64,000 nucleotides of DNA. Origin: Gnetum montanum (lineage: Eukaryota; Streptophyta; Gnetopsida; Gnetales; Gnetaceae). Below, in pieces: positions 23,981 through 34,560 of this stretch (positions are counted from its first letter, which is position 1; the number at the start of each line of letters is the position of its first letter). The position numbers and the translations under genes are program-made. Where the stretch lies: the NCBI GenBank assembly GCA_015680685.1, contig MNCI01029357.1:65869-129868 (forward strand). Direction: 5' to 3'. The notes below the pieces were generated by a model. The model made no database searches. It worked only from the letters and a program-made list of their open reading frames with translations, and was not told the origin of the DNA.

Positions 23981-24574
23981 TTACTGGGGGACTGGAGGAT
24001 AACAATATTGTGGCTGGTCCACAATAGTGCCGAAACTCCAGTGATAGGCATTGGCAAAGGAACTACCATCAGGGCAAGGGGCCGTGGAGATGGTAGGTCC
24101 GGAGGACGAGTGTGATGTCATAAGACATCTTCGGAGGATCAACATGACACCAAGGGTGGTGATGTTGCATATGTTCCAAATTGCATTCCCATTGTGTCGT
24201 GAACTATGTTTTGGAGTTGCGAAGACCCACCTGCGTGTTGGCATCACGCCCACTCGTTCGATGTGTATATGGTGCTGGTGCATGCTGGGGGTGCGATGCG
24301 AAGCCAATTTAAGGTCTTGGTAGATTGTGTCATCGTTTAAGGTCCTAGTAGACTGATGTGCTATTTTAAGGTCCCAACATACTGTACATGCCAATTTAAC
24401 GTCATAGTGGACGATTCGTGCCATTTTTATGTCATAGTGGATAGTGCTCAATGCCACTAGTTTAACATCGTTGTAGATGCTGCTCGTTGCTACTAGTTTA
24501 ACGTCATTGCGGACGCGGACGCTGCTCAGTGCCATTGCCAGGTTATCATCGTAGCAGATGATGGTGGTTGCCAT
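23981..24574 (-). CDS. Tat element 3' ORF with internal peptide repeats, unknown function
   Basis: An open frame of 197 codons downstream of integrase, without stops although the rest of the element is full of them. Its first half contains six to seven repeats of about 10-17 residues around [YNW]D[VIL]K[LIM]: NDVKLVATS, NDVKLVALS, YDIKMARIV, YDVKLACTV, WDLKIAHQS, QDLKLASH. The second half has His-rich and Pro/Ser segments and no known motif. The DNA underneath is a degenerate array of the 'agtttaaggtc' repeat seen elsewhere in the element, so the frame may be open because of the repeat rather than selection. It starts very close to the end of integrase and might also be read as its extension. 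Confidence 0.4.
   Translation of the reverse strand: MATTIICYDDNLAMALSSVRVRNDVKLVATSSIYNDVKLVALSTIHYDIKMARIVHYDVKLACTVCWDLKIAHQSTRTLNDDTIYQDLKLASHRTPSMHQHHIHIERVGVMPTRRWVFATPKHSSRHNGNAIWNICNITTLGVMLILRRCLMTSHSSSGPTISTAPCPDGSSFANAYHWSFGTIVDQPQYCYPPVPQ
24299..24545. repeat. Repeat block 1 of 'agtttaaggtc' family (Tat element)
   Basis: Seven spaced units near 24304, 24334, 24363, 24394, 24424, 24457 and 24497. The core is (ag/ca)tttaa(g/c)gtc followed eight to ten bases later by g(t/g)aga/gga(c/t). It underlies the peptide repeats of the 3' ORF. Confidence 0.65.
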
Positions 24575-24589
24575 TGTGCTTCAAATTTA

Positions 24590-25860
24590 GTATGGATTGA
24601 GGTACGAGTGATTCACCAGATTGGCGAACTCATTGCTGTCCATGTCCACCATCTTGAAGGCTCCATTTACAAAGGATTTAGTGACCACGTAAGGACCTTT
24701 CCAGTTGGCTGAGAATTTTCTCACATGCTCATGGATGACCTTGAGGATGAGGTTTCCCTTCTACACTGGCTATTGATGTGGTTCTGCATGGTGCTTCTGC
24801 TACTTCTTGCTCTAGTAGTGCTTGATGCATCTTAGCATCTGTGCATGCTCATCCTCAATTGAGTCGAGGTCGATGATCCATGACTCATTATTTTGAGCTT
24901 CACTCATGACGTCAGAAAGGATCATTTAGAGTGATGATACCTACAACTCAAGAGGAAACACAACTTCAGATTCATAAACAAGGCTGTAAGGAGTCTTACT
25001 TGTTGTGGTCCCGCACATCATCTGGTAGGTCCACAAAACATAGAGGATTTTCTTGTGCCACCACCTCTTGCTATTGTTAAGCATCCGCTTTAGCAAGTTG
25101 ATAATGGACTTATTTGTAGCCTCTGCTTATCCATTCGCTTGTAGGTAGTATGGGGAGGAGACCGATTGCTTAATGCCTAGATGGTTGCAAAAGGTTCAGG
25201 TTTCCGTATTGCTAAACTGTGGCCCATTGTTGGTCACAATAGCCATTGGAAGCCTAAATCTTGTTACGATGTTTTCCAGGATGAAATGGTAGATTTGCTG
25301 AGATGTCATTTTCCTTAAGGAGATAGCTTCCACCCACTTGGTAAAGTACTCAATGGCAGTCATAATGAAACTATGCCCTGCAGAGGACTTACGCATGATA
25401 GGCCCTATGAAGTCTAGTCTCCATTGTTGGAAGGGCCACATTATTTACGTTGGGTGCAGGTCTGTAGGTGTTACGTGTATGAGATTTGCATATCTATGGC
25501 ATGTGTCACATGTCTTGACATTTTACAGGAAGTCATGCTCCATGTGGGGCCAGTAGTACCCTAGGCATCTAATTTTTGCAACCATAGCCATGGGTGCTAT
25601 GTGTCCATTGCACAGCTCCTCATGCACTTCATTAATTACCTTCTGTGCCTGCTCCCCACCCACACATGCCAGCAATATTCTATCATAGGAATGTCGCCAT
25701 AGGGTGTCATTTCCCATGAGCATGTATTTCCGAGCATGCTTACGAATTGCATCTCTCTGGGTAGATGTTAATCCACCTGGGGCTTCACCATGTTGTAGGT
25801 AAGATTTAATGTGGGTGTACCACTCCTAGGTATCTGTAGCACTGAGAGAGGCCACATGCT
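24590..25860 (-). pseudogene. Tat integrase
   Basis: Minus-strand landmarks are INEVHEELCNGHIA and LGYYWPHMEHDFL, then CDTCHRYANLIH (zinc-binding HHCC region), WRLDFIGPIM with the first catalytic Asp, YFTKWVEAISLRKMT, and RFRLPMAIVTNNGPQFSN. The second Asp of the usual DNG is Asn here. Next come SSPYYLQANG.AEATNKSI, with the third acidic residue present, and LWTYQMM...TPYSLVYESEVVFPLEL. At the end, FSANWKGPYVV and GAFKM are the C-terminal barrel motifs. A few stops are present. The D-to-N change and the stops imply an inactive enzyme. Confidence 0.85.
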
Positions 25861-25864
25861 CCAC

Positions 25865-26300
25865 CTAAGTGATAGGCTCAGTGCATTCGATAATCAAAGT
25901 TGGCAGTTTTGCAAAGGAATGTGATGGAATGTTTAACACAAGGGTAGCTAAGGCATCTGCCATAGTGTTCTCGTTGCGTGGCACATGTTGCACATCTATG
26001 ATTGCAAATTGCTTAAGTAGGATTTTTGCTAGGTCACAGTAGGGTTGCAAGTGTGTAGCCTTGTAGGCGTAGACCTCAGTGATTTGATTCACAACTAATT
26101 GTGAATCTCCCTAGATTGCCAGGTGTTGTATGTGCGATGCTTGGATAGTTAAGAGGCCTCTAAGGAGCCCTTCATACTCTGCCACATTGTTGGTGCAAGG
26201 GAACAAAAAAGATAAGCGAATGGATGTATTTCCCCAGAAGTAAACATAAGGATGGTAACTGTGCTACCTCATCGTGCGGTTGAGGCAATGTTGAAATGTA
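25865..26300 (-). pseudogene. Second (archaeal-type) RNase H of Tat element
   Basis: The minus frame shows CTNNVAEYEGLLRGLL, then GDSQLVVNQITEVYAYKA and VQHVPRNENTMADALATL, the three signature blocks of the additional RNase H found only in Tat-lineage elements. The acidic residues in AEYEG and GDSQ and the final ADALA aspartate are kept. A stop precedes GDSQ. Its presence between the first RNase H and integrase is what assigns the element to Tat. Confidence 0.85.
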
Positions 26301-26860
26301 AAGTAGCTTCAAGATGCAAAGGGACAATGTTGATATTGCTGATGTGCTTGTCCAGGAATTTGGGGTCTATGGTTGCCTGGTCATCGACGAGCGAGGTTGT
26401 GAGTTGGGTTGCTATGGATTGACCCTTCATCGATGATTGACTTACATAGTGTAAATTGAAATCCACAATTATTGCTTTCCATCAAGCTATCCTGCTACTT
26501 TCGTATAGGTTTTTAGTGATAGCCCATAGTATGTTGCTTTTGAAAATGATGTTGGTTATACTGTGAAACAGGTAATGCCTCCACTTTTTTAGTGCGAACA
26601 CTAAGGAAAGGCAATTCCTCTCCACTTCGTTGTATTTTTCCTGATGCGCTATTACTTTGTGACTCAGATAATACACTGGTATCTCAGAATCATTGTCTCA
26701 TTTCTGACATAGCAGTGCCACTATAGATGTGTCAAATGTGGCGAGGTAGATAAAGAAGGGTTTATCCCTTTGTGGTAAATGCATAGTTGGCAGGTGTGAG
26801 AGTTCCTTATTTAGGTCATTGAAGGCCTATTGACATTGAGTTGTCCACTCGAAGTTAACC
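26301..26860 (-). pseudogene. Gypsy-type RNase H of Tat element
   Basis: Blocks in order are FEWTTQCQ.AFNDLNKEL, PFFIYLATFDTSIVALLCQ (canonical DAS/DVA position changed), PVYYLSHKVIAHQEKYNEVERNCLSLVFALKKWRHYL, and the connection FNLHYVSQSSMKGQSIATQL, which in this lineage leads into the second RNase H. It follows RT without a break. Confidence 0.8.
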
Positions 26861-26879
26861 CCCTTCTTTAGAAGATGTT

Positions 26880-28040
26880 GCATGAGGTGTAACTTGTCAA
26901 TCAATCTTGCTATGAACCTTCAAATGAACTATATCCTACCTTGCAAACCACATAGCCCCTTAAGGTTTGTGGGAGGTGCCAGGTTGACGATGGCCTTAAC
27001 TTTGTCAGGGTCCACCCATATTCCAAGCTCCGATACTATGAAACCTAACATGCATCTGATTTTCACCCTAAAGACACACTTCTTAGGATTGAGGCGTAAG
27101 TCGTGTATTTGGCAGCACTTGAGAACTACTCCTAGATTATGTGGGTGATCAGCTACCTATTTGAACTTGACTACTATATCATCCACATAGTTGTTTAATG
27201 TTTCTAGAATATAGTCACTAAAAATGTAGGTCATGGCTCACTGGTAGGTTGCTCCATCATTCTTGAGACCAAAGGGCATCACGGTATAGGAGAAGGTCCC
27301 CCATGCAGTCATGAAGGTTGTTGATAGTTGGTGCTCTAGGTTAATGTGGATTTGATTGTATCTGGAGAAACCATCCATGAAAGATAGCAAAGCATGACCA
27401 GCCATGGTGTCAATGAGTTGATCGATGCTTGGAAGTTGAAAGTTGTCCTTGATCGTCACCTTGTTCAAGTCCCAAAAGTCTATAAAAATCCATATTCCTC
27501 TCGTTTTCTTCGAAACCACAATGATGTTGGACACCCACTCTGAGTAGTCAATCGTGCAGATGAATCTTGCTTGGAATAGCTTGGTGATTTCATCCGTCAT
27601 AGCTAGTGCAATTTCTGGCTTAACTTTATGAGCCTTCTACTTGACTACTTTCATGTGTGGGTCTAGGATGATGTTGTGCTGAATTAGCCGTAGATCTAGA
27701 CCCGGCATGTCGTTGTATGATCATGCGAAGACATTGATGTTATCTTGTAGAATATTGGCTACATTTTTATGCATTTGTATGTCTAGGAGGGAGCTGAGTT
27801 TTAATGTTTTCACCTCCCCTTTTGATTTGGTCATAGGCATCTCGATGAGAGGATCCTCGGTTACATCCCCAGCCTCTAAATCTAGGGCTTGGACTAGATG
27901 CTCAGGTCAATCTAGGAATGCCTCTAAGGCTACTATGGTGCTAGTTGTGGTTGATCCCTAGTCAATCAGGTTGGGTTTCAACTATCTCGTGAGCTTGCCA
28001 TGTGGCCCTGCTAACATTAAGGGAGTGGAGGTGTTACAAT
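26880..28040 (-). pseudogene. Tat reverse transcriptase
   Basis: Landmarks in order: ILQDNINVFAWSYNDMPGLD (a typical Tat lead-in), IQHNIILDP, ALAMTDEITKLFQARFI, YSEWVSNIIVVSKKTRGIWIF, DFWDLNKVTIKDNFQLPSIDQLIDTMAG, LLSFMDGFSRYNQI, TAWGTFSYTVMPFGLKNDGATYQ, and YVDDIVVKF. The catalytic YVDD is intact (codons 27178-27189), while WRVCVDF has drifted to WIFIDFW. Stops are few but present. It starts just right of an acceptor-like site at the edge of the interruption. Confidence 0.88.
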
Positions 28041-28175
28041 GTTTCCATCTCTTGCTCGACCTGCCAACATGAGATAAAAGCCTAGTTAAGAGGCATTTGT
28101 TGGAAGAGGTTGTGTATAATGAAAACTTACAAAGTAGCAATGAGATACAACTTATGAAGTGTGATGATGTAAAGA

Positions 28176-28655
28176 TTAAAAGTTTGCTAGTTTAAGGTCA
28201 GGGCAGACCGCCAAGGCATAAGAGTGTAGAACCGCTAAAGATGTAAAATTGTCGATGCAAAGTGTGAAGCTGTGAAATTGTTGATACATAAATGCCAGAC
28301 TACTAGTTTAGTGTCATTTCAGACTGCCAAATTGTAACATGCAAAATTTTAACATGCAGAATGATAGTATGCGAAACGGGAAATTGTGGGTATTAGAAAT
28401 GCAAAGCTATTAAGACGAAAATGCGAACTACTGACATGAAAACATGAAACTATTGGAAATTGCAACACTACCAATTTGAGGATGCGAAATTGTGGGAAGG
28501 TGCAAAACTCCCCATGTAAGAATGTGGAATTGCTTAGTTGAACATCGTTGCAAACTGTAAATGTAACAAGTTGAAACTGCTAGTTTAGGGTTTTTTCGGA
28601 CCATTCGAAGTGCAACTACGCTAGGATTGCTAGTTTAAGGTCTTTTCAGACTAGT
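28176..28655. repeat. Repeat block 2 of 'agtttaaggtc' family
   Basis: At least four units: near 28187, 28302, 28580 and 28629 ('gctagtttaaggtc' plus a gac-containing tail). Between them is a run of 'tgcaaaattgt/gaaactgc' phrases of similar rhythm. Same strand sense as blocks 1 and 3. Confidence 0.6.
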
Positions 28656-28884
28656 CGTGTTGTACTGTGTTCTCCACATTAATTAGAGAGAGAGAGCAAA
28701 AATTTTTCCTATCTTATCATTATGATCATAAATAGGGGTTAAACCCTAGAAATTTTTCCATTCTCACCGTAAGAGTGTAGAGTCCACATCGGAGCACAAG
28801 GCGATTTCGGAGCATGAAACAATTTTGCTAACGACTAGAAAGACGAGTTTTTACAGTGAAGAGAGTTAACCTGCAAGCAGGATA

Positions 28885-31800
28885 ATGGTTCCTAAGAGGG
28901 AATGCACTCATCTAGCACTTGCAAAGGTTGAGGAGGTGAAGAAGACCTTGGGATGCGTGACACAAGCATGCGTTGCGGTGTGGAAGAGCACACCGTTGAC
29001 CCAATAGGTCACTATGCTTTCTCTACTTTTTCATTTTGTATTTTCTATTGTTCTCTGCCTTTGTTTTGAATCTTATTCATTTTGCATCCATTCTTGGATG
29101 CCTATTTTTTTTGTGGTTGCATCATTTTGGCCCTTGCATCTCTGCTATTTCCATTTCGGTTGTGGCAGATGCATAAACGTTATGTCATAGTTGCATGCAA
29201 CATCATTTCAACTACCACTACCATGGTTGTCATAACTGCGGTGGCTTGGGAAGTTTAGGTTGCCTGACCTTAGAATGGCATAATGTAGAACCCTTAGGAG
29301 GACTAGGCCATGTGTGATGCGATAGTGCAACATGTGTTTTGTTAGAGCATGTCATCAATTGTTTTTTTGCTACGCTAGGCTATTTGCATATTCTTGCTAC
29401 TCTAGGCTTTCACGCCCTTGCTACGCCATGTGTAGGAAGAGGGTTATGCTACACTATATGCATGAACTACTAGGCGTTTCTACATTGTGCATGTATTACC
29501 TTTAGATATAATGCTAACATTTGTTGATTGTGTTGTGAAGGGTAGGACTGAGGCCCAGGCTGATTGTTTTGGAAATTAGAGGGGTCCTGTGTCATGTGAG
29601 TAGACCTATAGCTAATGCTCCTCCTCCCAAAATACACATGGGAGAGTGGGGGGTCTAGTTCAGGAAAGGGGCATAGGACTTCCTACAATTCCTCCTTGAC
29701 CACTTCAATGTGATCATTTGGTCCTTCTTAGAGGAGGAGGAGGTGATCGACATATCAGAAGCCATTTTGCTTGGGGCAAGTTGGGGCATTTTGAGGTTTA
29801 TGACTAATGGGGTAATCATAGGCAGGCAGGGAGAAGGATCCAGTCGATGCCTAATGGGGTTAAGGTGTTTAGCCTGGATCTAGGATATACCCGAGTACTG
29901 CTGCTACCATCGTTACAACACACTATTCCTCACACGTTATATGGCAACATGCTTCTAGAACCCTCAGGGAACTATCTACTATGCTGGTGAGTGAGTTTTG
30001 CAGCCTTGTTTCACTGTGTTTATGTGATGCTATCCATATTTTCCTAATGCTTATAGTATGCATTTGTTACTAGCTTCCTCATCGACAAGGATGGGATTCA
30101 CGACCTGTCAGGCCTATTGGCTACAACGTAGATAGCCCTACATGAGTTCTTTTCTGCTAAGAACTTGCAGGTGGGCATGATCAGTCAATGTGGGCGTGAA
30201 TATCACACCTACCCAGGTGTGTATTCTATTACTTATGACCAATGCAAGAAGCAAGGTTGCTTGGATGAGGAGTGGATAGAACCCTTCAAACTGGTCACAG
30301 TTGAAAAAGTTCTACTTGAACTCCCTTAGTTCCCACTACCGTACAGACTTAGTAGGCCGTGCAGTAAGTGCCACATGCTTAACTATCTTTGTAATTTTTG
30401 AATTCTTTGCATTTTTCACAAACTTTTTTTGGAACTATTGCAGGTGCGAGGAAGCATTAGGAGGTGATGGTGGTAATCATCAAGGAACATGGGGTGAATG
30501 TCTACTTCAAGTATGGGGAAGTAGAGACGAGCCAGCATTGGCTAAACAGTGGGGCCTCAGACTCCCTAGTCTAGAACATTGAAAAGGTAGGGCTTATGGA
30601 TCTATTCCTGGCCCCAAGTATAAACATTCCTGTAGTCAAGATGCTTACCTTTGTCGAATCCTTTTTCGACAAGGTGAGCCTCTTTCACCTACGCGTGCAT
30701 GGCGTGCGAGTGGTCATTTATGTCAATGACCAGCTGTTCATGGATCTGTTTGGTGTCCCTGCTGAAGGCATTCTGATAGGGTCAAAGTCCAAGATGGAGT
30801 TGACACTTTAGAAGAAGGACATCCAATAGTGGTTAGGGCTTACGAAGGAGTGTAAGGGGCTCCCTATGGAGAAGCTCATAGAAGTACCCACCAAGGAGTT
30901 TTACCCTGTTTTCTATGCTCGCACATTTCCCCAGCTGCTTACCCAGAGAAAGGTCCTGGGGCTTGAGCGGGCCTGGATAATGCGTGAGGTTATGGAGGAG
31001 GAGTCCCATTACAACTGGGATGAGTCTCTATGTAAAAGCTTGCAGACTGAGATCTTCTGGGCACCATAACAAAACAAAGTCCTATTCCAACATCTATTAT
31101 CCCTTTTATATAGGCTGCCTTAAGAATTTTGTGGAGTTCTTGGTGGTTTAGGAGAAAGGAGTCTAGGTCGTGCAAAATCATGACCAGATTTCAAGACCAT
31201 GGATTTGCTAGGTATTTCGTACCATCCAAACCCAAGATCCCCTAGAAATAATTGGAGATTCATTTTTTGTAATGACTAAGGATTGGGTGGCCTGCAACGT
31301 TCGTGGCCAGGACAATGTAGGAGAGATGTCCCCCACGGTGGACAGTAACATATCATGGCGTGAACGTTTCATAGCTAAGACTGTGGCCAGAAAGTTGTGG
31401 TAGAAGAGGCCTCCTCCAGCTAAGGAAACCCTTTGTGTGAAGGAGGAGGGATGAAGACTACGGCCTAAGCTGTAGAGGATGCGACCTTCTATTGGTAACT
31501 TCTTTCATTTACTGCTTGCTTTGCTATTGTCTACTATGCTATGCTCTGCTAGGTGGCATAGCGTAGCGTAGCATCAGCCGTAGGCTAACTTCCTTTGAGC
31601 TAATGCAAACGCATTTTTTGACCACCAGAAGAAAAAGAAGGCGACGAAGAGGTGTTCGCCCCTAAGATGGGGGTGACAAATAAAGACATGGAGGCCCAAA
31701 TTTTGGAGAGAGGGGCTCTGATCAAGAGGAAGGGAGCTCTTACGGCTAAGGTAGGGGCTCTTGTCATTAGGGAGAATCTTCCTACTGAGAAGTCTTTATT

Positions 31801-33290
31801 GAATAAAAAGGACACTTATCTTCTCAAAGGAAAAGCACTAGCGTATGAAGATGAGATTCGTTGGAACTCGGCAGGAACCTCTGGTCAGGCCACCAGCATT
31901 TTCTTGCATCAGTAAGAAGAGAGAGTGCAATTAGACATTGGTGAGTTTGGCAATATGTCTGCCTTATCATAGTCCATTTTGATCATTGCTAATGTATTTG
32001 GTTATGTGACAGGTGCTACCGCTGATGCCAAAAGACCCTCTTTGGTTCACGTGAGATCTTGGACTGAAATCCCCAACAAGTTCATGTTTATATAGGGGAT
32101 TATTGATGACATGATTAGTCACCTTCAGCAGGTGCATCCTCAAGTGGGTAAGTAGTAGTGTCATTTTCTTTCACGTTGTTATGTTCAAGTTTCTTGCATT
32201 TGCTACTTATGCTATGCTAATGTGACTAGTGTGTTCTTGGTGTCATGGTAGCCTCTTGACTCAAATGGGACCTGACATTGGTGTTGTGTCCACATTCCCA
32301 CCAGAAGTGACTGAGGTATCTCGTTGCACATACGATGAGGTTTGCAAATGCACTTTGCACTCGGCGTGCTCTCTATGGGAGTGCAAGTGTACCAACGAGA
32401 ACCTATGGAAATGGGTCCAGAAGGCTAAGCAAAGGGAGGCCAACTTGAGGGTCGAGTTGGAGGACCTCAAGTCAAGGAACAAGTTCCTCATGGCCTGCAA
32501 CACTAACAGAAAGGACTGGTGCATAGTTGTGGTAGACCATGCTAGGTTTTGGACAGTTACACGTCAGAATGTCGAGACCACCCATGAATTGATAGAGCAG
32601 TGGATGTAGATGGACCTACTAGACTAGAAGTGTCAAGATTTAAAAGACTTTAGCACCTAGGTTTATGCATGGAGGCAGACCCAAAGAAACCATAAATATG
32701 TGTATAAATAGGAAACTTCCACTCACCGTAAACTGTACGAAGATGCTGCTGTGGAGGCATTTACATATGAAACATTCGTAAATGCCATTGATGCTTCTGA
32801 GGCTTATATTAGGTTTAAAGAGTAGGTCAAGGTCACAAAACCTCTAGACTGGAAGGTGGCCCTTCCCATAAGAGAGACCGCGACCATCTCCTTTTCTCTG
32901 AGGCTACCAAGGTGGACACCCGTAGAAAGGGAGAGAGCTACTGCAGTAGATGCTACACCAGGAAAAAGGCATTGAGTAGATATCATAGCATAGGAGGTCT
33001 AGCATTGTCTCGGGCTTAGTTTAGACCAGATACCCTTTGAGATGGACGTAGGCCCTTCTTAGGTTAGTCACTTTCTACCATGCTAATGTTTATGCTTTGT
33101 TGTAGTTTGCATTTGTTTCCCTAACTAACCACTTCACCCTTACAATGTAGGCCCCAGGTGAGGGCATAACACCTATAGAGGGATGAAATGAAGAGTCAAT
33201 GAGTGACAAAGCAGGGGAAGACGATGCACAAGGCAATGATGTAGGAACAAAAGGTAAAAATGATGTGAATATAGACAACCCATGAACGGA
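28885..33290 (+). pseudogene. Antisense multi-exon gene-like region inside the Tat element
   Basis: Plus-strand coding blocks alternate with GT-AG gaps. Candidate start MVPKRECTHLALAKVEEVKK at 28885. Introns with good sites: 29997-30073 (GTGAGT...TAG), 30364-30443 (GTAAGT...TTGCAG), 31495-31628, 31941-32012 (GTGAGT...ACAG), 32148-32251 (GTAAGT...GTAG), 33063-33150. Exon blocks give FLIDKDGIHDLSGLL, then MLTFVESFFDKVSLFHLRVHGVRVV with FMDLFGVPAEG (30600-30800), EFYPVFYARTFPQLL (30890-30960) and a coiled-coil region KQREANLRVELEDLKSRNKF (32430-32490). The VESFF...RVHG.RVV...LFGVP pattern recalls the plant-specific putative transposon-protein domain common in retrotransposon ORFs; this is recall, not a search. 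Some exons hold stops (for example 30812 and 31069), so it is decayed. It is probably an extra antisense ORF like those known in Tat elements. Confidence 0.55.
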
Positions 33291-33447
33291 TTGTATTTTT
33301 AAAAAAAATTTGAAATTTTGGATTTTTGTGTAAGAAATTTTGCAAACATTGTTTGAAAGAAAATAGTTTTGAATAGAGCAAAAGGATTTTTCCCTAACTT
33401 ATGTATTGCATACGTGTGTTTTGTATAAAATGTTCATGTTTTCATGT

Positions 33448-33665
33448 GCTAGTTTTAGGCCATTTCAGGTCATTGCGTAACATACCAAAGAGATGATGTG
33501 TCAACAACTTGAACAACAGCTAGCTGGTAAGGTATGCTAGTTTTAGACCATTTCGGGCCATTGCTAGTTTTAGGTCATTTTGGGCAATTGCATAAATACA
33601 CATTGCTAGTTTTAGGTCATTTTAGGCCATTGCACATTGCTACTTTTAGGCCATTTCGGGCAGTG
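33448..33665. repeat. Repeat block 3 of 'agtttaaggtc' family
   Basis: Five units near 33448, 33537, 33565, 33604 and 33637, with core gctagttttagg(t/c)catttcggg(c)cattg. It lies immediately outside the antisense gene's downstream end, mirroring block 2 upstream of it. Confidence 0.7.
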
Positions 33666-33799
33666 TGTGGGTAGGAAAGTGGTGTTGCTATGCTAGGCGA
33701 AGCTGCTTCCTAACACCACGCAGGTTAAGTGAGACGTAAGGCCATGGCGCTCCACTAGGTCCTTCATCTACATCATTGACTCCCACTTGGAAGGGAAAC

Positions 33800-34560
33800 T
33801 AAATCCATGCATTTTCATTCTAAGGATCAACTTGCTAAGCCGACCCCTCTGCCAGGTAGTTAGTGTAAGTTGCAATAGGCGCTTCATTCTTAGAAGTTAT
33901 GACCTCTGAGCCTTCTTCCATGTCTACATTGTGAATTGATTGCATCACTACTTCATCATCGTGGATCACCACTTCTCTACCTGCATAAGGCAGGTGGATT
34001 TCTTGGTGTATGGATGAGGAGACAACCCTAAGTTGTACTAACCATGATCTCCCAAGATCAGGTTAAACTCGAGCATTTTCTTGACCACAAGGAACATTCC
34101 ATTTGTGGGGAAATGGTCCCCTAATATGAATTTTATGTGAACTGTGCCCTTTACCATGACCTACACCCCATTGAATAACCTTAGGCATGAAGTTGTTGTG
34201 GATTTGATCTGGTCGACCAAGCCCAACTTGTCTACAATGGGGAAGGGGATGATATTCATGATAGCCCTATCATCAATGTGTACCCTTCAGATCCGATGTT
34301 GGTTGACCCGAATTGTGATGAAAAGGGGTGCTGTAGTCACTTGACCCCTCTCAGGGTCTTCCCTAATGACATTGTTGCAGAAGGTTAGTTGAGGTTGTTC
34401 TGACCTTGCAGGCGCGAAGGGAAGCATGACTGAGTAGATCACTTCTTCCTTTGTTGGCATGTCTACATTTTTCAGAGTAACTATCAACATGTAGATCAAA
34501 GCCTCACGGTGTGGGATAGATGTCATGATTAGGTTGTACAAGTTCAATGTAGTGTTTTTT
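33800..34560 (-). pseudogene. Tat protease remnant
   Basis: The minus frame shows QPQLTFCNNVIREDPERGQ followed by TTAPLFITIRVNQHRI, the lead-in to the Tat aspartic protease ('I.F.D.D...G.....DALVI...I....V.RILVD'). Then comes RVHIDDRAIMNIIPFPIVDKLGL, where the catalytic D-[ST]-G reads D-D-R. GTVHIKFILGDHFPTNGMFLVV and the tail SSIHQEIHLPYAGREVVIHDDE match the post-protease segment. Stops and the broken triad mean no activity. Confidence 0.7.

Larger units (their letters stand above)
28061..33716 (-). other. Interruption between Tat protease and RT (insertion or intron-like)
   Basis: Protease coding ends near 33800 and RT coding begins near 28040, yet pol should be continuous. The RT-side edge looks like a splice acceptor on the minus strand (ggcttttatctcatgttggc then AG|GT). 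On the protease side no donor keeps the frame with confidence; a GTGTTA at 33711-33716 is possible but is out of phase. Ogre-type Tat elements are known to have an intron between protease and RT, so an oversized intron is possible. A nested insertion is the alternative. The block contains a plus-strand gene-like region. Confidence 0.45.

Noticed and set aside
24051-24323. 90-codon plus-strand frame
   Set aside because: It overlaps the longer repeat-coding minus frame and shows no domain.
28681-28700. Short GA tract as a promoter element for the antisense gene
   Set aside because: Common low-complexity sequence; no TATA or start-site support could be tied to it.
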